IMG/VR virus record: IMGVR_UViG_3300010300_000115
Coordinates: 1-23,190 of that record
Reading direction: 5' to 3' (one strand)
DNA from: a virus
Length of the DNA: 23,190 bases
The first letter of the stretch is position 1. Each line of letters opens with the position of its first letter. A program made the position numbers and the translations under genes. Below, one piece after another: positions 9,301-14,430 of this stretch. The notes under the pieces were generated by a model, which saw only the letters and a program-made list of their open reading frames with translations, did not search any database and had not been told where the DNA came from.

Positions 9301-9474
9301 ATCACCAGCTACATATACAATAGAGTTTTCAGGTAGATCATCTACCCCTTTATATAACTCTTTAAATATTTGTTTATACTCAGTATGTCTTTGATAGTTA
9401 CGAATGTGTATATCTGCGACATGTAATACTTTATTTAGCTTATCAAACCCGACATTAATATTTTTTATTTTCAA
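6325..9474 (-). CDS. Fused Mre11-Rad50 / SbcD-SbcC recombination exonuclease (T4 gp47 + gp46 equivalents)
   Basis: A 1049-residue fusion of two normally separate subunits. Residues 1-~300 are an Mre11/SbcD calcineurin-like phosphoesterase with the full metal-ligand set: D21-I-H23, G57-D-V-V-H61, G92-N-H-D95, H163 and G196-D-I-H199. Residues ~300-372 are a charged helical linker where the Rad50-binding region of gp47 would lie. From about 375 a Rad50/SbcC ATPase follows: P-loop APNHAGKS (405-412), long coiled coil with zinc-hook C725-T-F-C728, signature-like TSGMEK (960-965), Walker B with D991-E992, and an IISHID H-loop. T4 gp46/gp47 processes DNA ends for recombination-dependent replication; the same is inferred here. 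The start is TTG, overlapping the primase TGA stop as TTGA. No ATG or GTG occurs between the upstream in-frame stop and the DIH motif, so TTG is the only reasonable start. The P-loop lacks its first Gly, and the signature has SGM where SGG is usual. Confidence 0.93.
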   Translation of the reverse strand: MKIKNINVGFDKLNKVLHVADIHIRNYQRHTEYKQIFKELYKGVDDLPENSIVYVAGDVVHNKTDISPELISLTSEFLKNLADRRHTIVITGNHDTNLNNTSRLDALSPIIKNLNHPKLHYLKDSGVYKIADTHFTVFSIFDPASDFIKAESFEADTKIALFHGPVQSSKTDIGYEVTGEEYTSNLFDGYDLSLLGDIHKRQYVDKAKTICYPGSLIQQNFGEAFKHHGYAVWDIPSRKPKYVDIPNKYGFYTIDVKDGVLPNIDDIPKQPRLRIRTTNTTEAELKSIIKEVKKKCRANDIITIKQDKIKGIASTSRSLTRDVRDVNYQNKLLKDYIEKNHDVDDNLMRQIKSINKTLNDSLLNEDITRNVTWRMKNFEFSNMFSYGDGNTINFSKAKDVIGLFAPNHAGKSAILDSLAFCIFDRCSRGKSAVDIMNNTKNTFHCKLELEIDGVTYFIERRAKRILKGWQKGKVRVDVDFWYIDEEGEKVSLNGEQRRDTDKNIQGYLGEYDDFILTALSVQNNNTGFIDKSQFEKKDLLSQFLDITVFEQLYALANEEIRDVQALLKDFGNTDYSQELIDKEDKLEKCEIRYEQYQAEKKDVESNIKEKSKEILSLTKSLHKKLPLDNLEELEREKQSNESRIKDIDERLKSDEKIAIHNKELVAAAEEKVSRYEQSNVEGKYVDYKACISELQSLNQTKEMLKKDVLHKQEKLDAIGQFDPNCTFCKNNDFVKTAHKTKTSLENDKVVARELVESIKSYKTQLDSFNGIESDINDLTDQRSIISQIQRERDAGRIAYYQAKEVRDKIITRNKELDKLIERYHKNLQAIEQNKEINSEIRVRENEQDTLKTELSLVDDKRQLCYSDIKVYKTDIKNINNHIKKAHSLEIKLKAYEYYLDAIKRDGIPYEIISDTLPYIQEEVNNILSQVVDFELEFDVDGKNILTYIKYGQSTWSLEMTSGMEKFISSLAIRVALINISNLPRPTFLAIDEGFGNLDSSNISSMSMLFDYLKTEFDFILIISHIDVMRDMVDDAIEISKQHSLSNVIY
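8350..8358 (-). promoter_or_regulatory. Internal TGGAGG abutting ATG at the gp47/gp46 junction
   Basis: On the minus strand TGGAGG directly touches an in-frame ATG (Met375) exactly where a free-standing gp46 would begin (MKNFEFSNMFSYG). The zero-base spacing is too short for normal initiation. It could be a remnant of a once separate gp46 start or a weak internal start. It may also be chance, since TGG-AGG also encodes Trp-Arg. Confidence 0.3.
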
Positions 9475-10382
9475 ATTATCATTCCCATCTGCTTCATCAT
9501 TAAACTACTCCCGGTTAAAGGACTAGTTGTATTGTACATTTTAGTAAACTCTGAATAGCCTAGTTCACTAGGGTCACTACTACCTAATTCTATTAAATGT
9601 ACTTCTACTCCATTATTTACTAGATACTCACATATATCTAACGCTTTCGATCTAGCATCTGTATCTAATGCAATGTAAACTGTTCTAACGTTATTATTAA
9701 TAATAGCTGTTTTTAATTTATTTAATATTATTTTACCAAAGAGAGGGATAGCGTTACGTTTAGCAGCTATAGCATCAAATGCACCTTCTACAATAGTTAT
9801 TGGTTCATTCCAATTAATAAGTAATTCAAATCCAATTATATCTTTACTTACTTTAGGATTTTTATGTTTAAACGATGCATCTTTATAATAAGATCTACCA
9901 GTGAAAAAATTTAACATACCGTTATCATCATAACTAGGAATAATAATCATACCACTATATTCACCAGTCTCACAATAACCAATATTATATCTAACTATAT
10001 CTTCTCGTGTTATACCTCGACTCTTTAAGTAATGTAGAGCATTTCTAAATTCTGGATTATTTTTATTACCATTAAGTATTAGTTGAAACTCTGGTGGTAG
10101 CATAACTTTTTGTTCTATACTACTTTGCTTAACAGGTACGTAATTGCCTACTTCAGTATTTAAATCGTTAATTTGTGTTTGAGATGCATTAGCTCGTTTA
10201 AATAGCGTAAAGAGTTTTCGCCCTTTAGCATTACAAACCCAGCAATGCCAGAATTGTGTAGATAGATCGACTTCAAGTTTATGTTTGTAGTGATTGCAAC
10301 AAGGACACTTGAATGATACATTATTACCAGATGTTTTTTTAGACCGGCCAAGCACAGTCTCTAGTATACTTAATAAACCCAT
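9471..10382 (-). CDS. DNA primase (T4 gp61-like; zinc ribbon plus TOPRIM)
   Basis: A 303-residue protein that should make RNA primers for lagging-strand synthesis alongside a replicative helicase not present in this window. A zinc-binding ribbon at the N-terminus has C26-P-C-C29 and C47-W-V-C50. A primase-core-like segment follows at ~140-170 (MIIIPSYDDNGMLNFFTGRS). The TOPRIM domain has its conserved Glu in TIVEGAFDAIAA (E199) and its acidic pair in YIALDTDA (D240, D242), then DPSELG near 270. The size is close to that of T4 gp61. The ATG has AAGG only one base away, a poor ribosome-site spacing, so initiation may be weak or coupled to upstream translation. The TGA stop overlaps the TTG start of the recombination nuclease, linking the two replication genes. 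Confidence 0.9.
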   Translation of the reverse strand: MGLLSILETVLGRSKKTSGNNVSFKCPCCNHYKHKLEVDLSTQFWHCWVCNAKGRKLFTLFKRANASQTQINDLNTEVGNYVPVKQSSIEQKVMLPPEFQLILNGNKNNPEFRNALHYLKSRGITREDIVRYNIGYCETGEYSGMIIIPSYDDNGMLNFFTGRSYYKDASFKHKNPKVSKDIIGFELLINWNEPITIVEGAFDAIAAKRNAIPLFGKIILNKLKTAIINNNVRTVYIALDTDARSKALDICEYLVNNGVEVHLIELGSSDPSELGYSEFTKMYNTTSPLTGSSLMMKQMGMII

Positions 10383-10408
10383 GCCTTAATATAAGATAAA
10401 TTTTAATA

Positions 10409-10849
10409 CTACACAACTATTTTATTTATTTTTTTCGCTACACTCTCGTCAAATCTAACTTTAGCAAAGCGTCTTGGACCAATACAATCATTATAGAAAT
10501 CATCACTAGCTGATACATGAAATCTATGATGAATATTTTCTTCTAAGTAGTTAACTTGTCCTTTAGTTTCACCCATTATAAGTATTCTGAATTCGAAATT
10601 CTTTTTACCTAACTTTTTAATATCTTGTTGGAGTGATTTAGAAGAACCTGTGTACGTAGCCCAATCAGATTCTTTGCGAATAACTTTACGTCGCTTTTGT
10701 CCTTTCACTTTTACACGACGAGTTGTACCGAAATACTTCCGACCAATATACTTCTTACCTGTTTTTTTATTTTTTATTAAGTAAACAAAACCAAAAACTT
10801 TATCAGGTACATTTTCTAATATTTTACCTTTATATAACCAATGACTCAT
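10409..10849 (-). CDS. GIY-YIG family endonuclease-like protein
   Basis: A 146-residue protein with a GIY-YIG nuclease core. The first motif is G20-F-V-Y23 and the second is Y34-I-G36-R37. A basic stretch (~44-60) precedes W63-ATYTGSSKSL, and LEENIH around 102-107 probably supplies the metal-binding Glu. The family contains homing endonucleases and phage DNA-degradation or repair nucleases. From memory, T4-like marine phages carry a closely similar protein as a regular genome component, so a selfish homing role is not required. No DNA-binding domain of the usual homing type is visible after the core. No Shine-Dalgarno sequence precedes the ATG, which lies four bases after the previous stop, so translation probably depends on the upstream gene. 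Substrate and role are unknown. Confidence 0.8.
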   Translation of the reverse strand: MSHWLYKGKILENVPDKVFGFVYLIKNKKTGKKYIGRKYFGTTRRVKVKGQKRRKVIRKESDWATYTGSSKSLQQDIKKLGKKNFEFRILIMGETKGQVNYLEENIHHRFHVSASDDFYNDCIGPRRFAKVRFDESVAKKINKIVV

Positions 10850-10852
10850 ATT

Positions 10853-12640
10853 TTATGTATCGAATTGCACAACAAATGTTGCGTCAAAATCTGTAGGTTT
10901 TTTGACTGGCTGTGCTAATTTACCAATTGCTAATAACTCCTTCATATCATTATATAATCCAATCGTTGTAATATAAGGTGAAAATTCAGAACCTGTTGTA
11001 AATGATTGTGCATACTGATTATTCAAACTATATCCTTGACGTGCAGTAGGATTAAGAGTCATATTAAATTCATCATCCTCAATAACACATCTATAAGAAT
11101 GAGCTGTAATATCATGTGATCCTGAAAATGTTAGAGTAAAGTTGCTTGTTGCTTCAGTTGATCCTTCTCTACTGGGTGTGGTTAGAGTAATTATACCATG
11201 TTTGTAGAATATATTTCCAACAACTGGGTTGGTAGAAACAGCATGAATTTTAGAAATAGTTTCATCACTATCTACGTTTAACGCTTTATTGTATATCACA
11301 AACTCATCTATTGATCCAGAAAACGGTAAAGTATATGCAGGGTTAAATGGTACAGTATCGTAATAACTACTCCCTCTTCTCCACTGCTTAAATCCTGATC
11401 TCCTAGCTCCGATACATATATCTGCAGAAGTATTTGTATCGTAACCAACTAAAGGATCGGTAGCTGAAGTAATACTATTTGGTATACTGTCTGTAGACCA
11501 TATAGTAAGAGGAGGTGAAGATGTATTGTTAGAGCCGCTACCAACCATTAATTGTACGTTAGATCCAGTCTTTTGAAAAACAATATGTGTCCATACATCA
11601 CCACCAATATTTTGTGCATTACTAGATGAGAGTAGTAGCATGTTATCGTACCTACCTCTTCTAGCATATATCTTACCGATTTCAGATGCATCACCACTAT
11701 GATTTACAACGGATATTTCCCAAGGAGTAATATTATCATCTTGAGGATTATTTATAAATCCTCGGCTAGTTGCAATAACATTTTCAGTATGAGCTTCTAA
11801 ACCTCTAATATTATCCGATCCTTTATAATATCCTGTATAGCTTTGAGATACACTCTGTGTAGGAGGAATATTTACCCACAAGCTAACACAAAAATCATTA
11901 TCCCAATCAGTTGAATTAGGATTACTACTTCCAACTAATTCAATAACACTCTCAGAACCTGAATTTAGAGATGCAGAGCCATTTAGATTAATAGCTCGAT
12001 ATTCAAGCGGATAGCCATAAGGATTCGTACCTGTTTTTCTACCATAATCCATAACACCATTACGAACTTCAATATTCTTAGGGACTGAGCTGCGATATTT
12101 CAATTTATAGTTATTAGTTATCTTACTACCAGCAGCAATCTCTCTCTCTTCATCAAAAGATAAATATACATATGAGTTTTTAGGTAGAGGAGGTATAACA
12201 TCTTTATAATTAGATTTACTATAAACTGAGTTAGTAAAAAGATTACCTTCACCATCATCCCAATAATCTTCAGCAGCGTTTATAAACACAGTACCGGGAT
12301 GTATCCGTTTACCATATATTTCTGACGGTATACTCCATGCTTGAACATATGATAATAATTCACGTTCCTGTGTGTTTAGGTATTCACTATCACTTGAAAT
12401 TGTTGAATTATTAGGGTCTGAGTAATATAAATGATTGATAGAATCAAATATAGAGGTTTTATAGAAACCATCAGTCTTTCCATCTGTAGTTCTAAATTGT
12501 TCAGAACTATAAGATCCTGATAATACCTTTACGCCATAACTCCCTGCAAGCTCATCTGTTATATTCCACGACTTATGTGCAGTGTAATCTATTACAGATG
12601 ATCTCTTAGGATCAAGTGCTTTAAACGTAAACCTAGACAT
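10853..12640 (-). CDS. Structural protein with LamG/concanavalin-A-like domain and shared C-terminal module
   Basis: A 595-residue virion protein. Residues ~215-460 form a LamG (Laminin_G_3-type) beta sandwich: FCVSLWVNIPP (250-260), VWTHIVFQKTGSNVQLMVG (349-367) and the closing SGSIDEFVIYNKAL (441-454). Such domains typically bind glycans, so contact with the host surface or capsule is likely. The N-terminal part contains IPSEIYGKRIHPGTVFI (104-120), resembling a segment of the next gene upstream. Residues 474-595 are paralogous to the C-terminus of that same gene, ending with SPYITTIGLYNDMKELLAIG. AAAGGA precedes the ATG at a good distance. It sits eight bases after its paralogue and just before the GIY-YIG gene. 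A peripheral baseplate or fibre role is inferred. Confidence 0.8.
   Translation of the reverse strand: MSRFTFKALDPKRSSVIDYTAHKSWNITDELAGSYGVKVLSGSYSSEQFRTTDGKTDGFYKTSIFDSINHLYYSDPNNSTISSDSEYLNTQERELLSYVQAWSIPSEIYGKRIHPGTVFINAAEDYWDDGEGNLFTNSVYSKSNYKDVIPPLPKNSYVYLSFDEEREIAAGSKITNNYKLKYRSSVPKNIEVRNGVMDYGRKTGTNPYGYPLEYRAINLNGSASLNSGSESVIELVGSSNPNSTDWDNDFCVSLWVNIPPTQSVSQSYTGYYKGSDNIRGLEAHTENVIATSRGFINNPQDDNITPWEISVVNHSGDASEIGKIYARRGRYDNMLLLSSSNAQNIGGDVWTHIVFQKTGSNVQLMVGSGSNNTSSPPLTIWSTDSIPNSITSATDPLVGYDTNTSADICIGARRSGFKQWRRGSSYYDTVPFNPAYTLPFSGSIDEFVIYNKALNVDSDETISKIHAVSTNPVVGNIFYKHGIITLTTPSREGSTEATSNFTLTFSGSHDITAHSYRCVIEDDEFNMTLNPTARQGYSLNNQYAQSFTTGSEFSPYITTIGLYNDMKELLAIGKLAQPVKKPTDFDATFVVQFDT
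10856..11221 (-). repeat. Paralogous C-terminal module, copy B
   Basis: Encodes residues 474-595 of the 595-aa structural protein. Shared landmarks with copy A, in order: GNIFYKHGIITL, DDEFNMTLNPTA and YITTIGLYNDMKELLAIGKL. Similarity is at protein level; nucleotide identity looks low, so the duplication is old or each copy was acquired separately. Confidence 0.65.
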
Positions 12641-12648
12641 AGTGTCCT

Positions 12649-13707
12649 TTAGTAATCTAATTTAATTCGTATTGTAGCTTCTCGTTCGTAATTTTTTAGA
12701 AGAGGTTTACTGAGTTTTGCGACTGCTAACAATTCTCTTTGCTCATTATATAAGCCAACAGTTGATATATAAACTTGAGGATCTCCAATCATTGTTGCAT
12801 GTCTCAATCTACCTGCATCTCCTGTAGTAAATGTTTCATTAGTAGAAAAGTTATACTCACTATTTTTTGCTCTTACAAAATAAAATGTTGAAGATATATC
12901 TTCATCAGCACGCCCTGTAAAATTAACCAAAGAGTTGTAAACCTTTTTAGGTATTTCATCGTTAGCGTTAGCAGAATCACCTAAATCTGATACACTTAAT
13001 GCTGTACCAAGACTTAACCCGGACGTGACAGGTATACTATTTCCAATCATACGTTCACCATCTAACATTATTACACCTAGCTCAGGGTAAACTTTACCCC
13101 AATATACATAATCACTACCAGATTGATATAACGTTGGACCAGTTGATGAACCACTTATAACATTATAGACTATATGACCATTTTCTGTAGTTGATGCAGC
13201 TACTGAGCTATCATCGCAAACAGTATGCTTAATTATACCACTACCAGAAAATTGAATATGCCAATCACCTTTATCGATTTGCTCTTTAAATCTACTTCGT
13301 TCTAACGTTATAAATACTGCATTATTGACTGTAGTATTATCTGCTAATTTAAATTTTGTAGTTGGAGTAGGTGAGTCTAATAACAGATTTCTGAATTGAC
13401 TATATATAGCTCGTGATGGGTGATAACCAGTAGTAGCGCCAGTTGGACCTTTCGAACCAGAACCAGCATAATGACCGTAAGATATTTGAAACTGTACAGC
13501 TGCTGTATCACTAGTTGAACTATCATCAGGATTTTCATGGTAAACATCATAATAATAAGATTCACCAGCAGCTGATGCTGTCTGTGCTGATGATGTAAAG
13601 AAAGATGTTAAACTTCCTGTACCGTTACTAAATAAGCCTGTTGTTACGTTTCTTGATACGTTACCTTTAACTATATCACCTGTTTCAAATCGAGTAAATG
13701 TTGACAT
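12649..13707 (-). CDS. Structural protein sharing a C-terminal module with the following gene
   Basis: A 352-residue protein with no catalytic motif or membrane segment. The N-terminal ~130 residues are Ser/Thr/Gly-rich and unrecognised. The segment RSRFKEQIDKGDWHIQFSG (137-155) and the C-terminal block from GKVYPELGVIML (204-215) through EYNFSTNETF (284-293) to YISTVGLYNEQRELLAVAKL (313-332) align by eye, in the same order, with the 595-residue protein encoded next. That protein carries a LamG insert between the two blocks, which this one lacks. AAGGA at good spacing supports the start. The pair probably arose by duplication and occupies related virion positions. A baseplate-peripheral or fibre role is inferred from neighbours. 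Confidence 0.75.
   Translation of the reverse strand: MSTFTRFETGDIVKGNVSRNVTTGLFSNGTGSLTSFFTSSAQTASAAGESYYYDVYHENPDDSSTSDTAAVQFQISYGHYAGSGSKGPTGATTGYHPSRAIYSQFRNLLLDSPTPTTKFKLADNTTVNNAVFITLERSRFKEQIDKGDWHIQFSGSGIIKHTVCDDSSVAASTTENGHIVYNVISGSSTGPTLYQSGSDYVYWGKVYPELGVIMLDGERMIGNSIPVTSGLSLGTALSVSDLGDSANANDEIPKKVYNSLVNFTGRADEDISSTFYFVRAKNSEYNFSTNETFTTGDAGRLRHATMIGDPQVYISTVGLYNEQRELLAVAKLSKPLLKNYEREATIRIKLDY
12652..13098 (-). repeat. Paralogous C-terminal module, copy A
   Basis: Encodes residues 204-352 of the 352-aa structural protein. Landmarks: GKVYPELGVIML, NSEYNFSTNETF and YISTVGLYNEQRELLAVAKL. They correspond by eye, in order and with similar spacing, to copy B in the adjacent gene. Confidence 0.65.
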
Positions 13708-13719
13708 CGCTATCCTTTA

Positions 13720-14370
13720 TTATAGTTGACCGGTTGTTAAATTATTATCAGCATTAACAGTAACAGGAATAGTTATTGTACCACCTGTCTCATTAGCTGT
13801 GATAGTTAATGTTGTTGATGTGGTAGTTGATATAGATCTTGCTGTTAATCTAGCAGTTAATGCAGTTATAGTATGTGATGACTGATTACCGTCTGGTGTA
13901 TGTACTTGGTTATTTCTAGCTAAATTAGCTTGACCTTGTAGTTGATCTGCAGATAAAGTTAAAATATCAGCATTAGCTACAGTAAACGTATATCCAAGTG
14001 ATCTATTACCGTCAGTTACGTTAGCTGTTTGAGGTGCAACGATACTTGATTGACCTGGTAAAGTTAAAACTACACTCGATTGTGCTAAAGTTATCACAGG
14101 TAGAACTTGTGTATTTTTTGGTAAGGTAATTAATTTATATTTTAATGATTGTGGGTCATTAGAAAAAGCTTCTAGCATTGGAAGATTTTCTATTGCTTCA
14201 CCATAGTAGTTTGTACCACTATCATGCCCAACATCCCATAAATCATAATCAATTTCATCATCACCTAAAGCGAAGTGAGTAATATTAAAATCACCCTTAG
14301 CTAATAACTCTCTTCCTTTCTTAGTTAAAACTGCATCTACAGTTACACTACTATTATCTAAATATCCCAT
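13720..14370 (-). CDS. Small structural protein with conserved-looking N-terminus and Ig-like C-terminal domain
   Basis: A 216-residue protein. Its N-terminus (MGYLDNSSVTVDAVLTKKG, then FALGDDEIDYDLW and YYGEAIENLPMLEAF) matches a type I recall as recurring in structural clusters of marine tailed phages; its biochemical function is not known to me. From about residue 95 the sequence becomes Thr/Ser/Ala-rich with alternating hydrophobics, looking like one Ig-like or BACON-like beta sandwich that ends in TITIPVTVNADNN. Phage Ig-like domains often decorate virions and bind surface glycans weakly. GGAG lies ten bases before the ATG. It follows one of the two larger intergenic gaps, so it could be the first gene of a transcript. 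Confidence 0.72.
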   Translation of the reverse strand: MGYLDNSSVTVDAVLTKKGRELLAKGDFNITHFALGDDEIDYDLWDVGHDSGTNYYGEAIENLPMLEAFSNDPQSLKYKLITLPKNTQVLPVITLAQSSVVLTLPGQSSIVAPQTANVTDGNRSLGYTFTVANADILTLSADQLQGQANLARNNQVHTPDGNQSSHTITALTARLTARSISTTTSTTLTITANETGGTITIPVTVNADNNLTTGQL

Positions 14371-14430
14371 TTTTAGTCAACTCCATGTTTTGTTATATAT
14401 TATAAATATACGTTTAAAAATATTTTACCA
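14371..14430 (-). promoter_or_regulatory. 60-base intergenic gap with candidate -10 element
   Basis: The gap separates the 1315-aa gene from the 216-aa gene. On the minus strand an exact TATAAT lies at 14404-14399, about 30 bases before the ATG, within TATATTTATAATATATAAC. No TTGACA-like -35 box stands 17 bases upstream. The region is so AT-rich that a chance match is likely. The GGAG for the next gene is also here. No stable hairpin with a U-tract is evident. Confidence 0.28.

Noticed and set aside
10409-10849. GIY-YIG gene as proof of a group I intron or mobile intron
   Set aside because: It is a free-standing frame between complete genes. The flanking genes are not split, and no intron-like structure is apparent.
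6325-10849. Nuclease, primase and ATPase cluster as a new anti-phage defence system
   Set aside because: Each gene matches a standard phage replication or recombination family (gp61, gp47, gp46), which explains them without a defence role.
14404-14424. AT-rich inverted repeat (TAAAAATATTTTA-like) after the 1315-aa gene as a terminator
   Set aside because: The stem is short, contains only A-T pairs and is not followed by a convincing U-tract in the right place, so it is not supported as a terminator.
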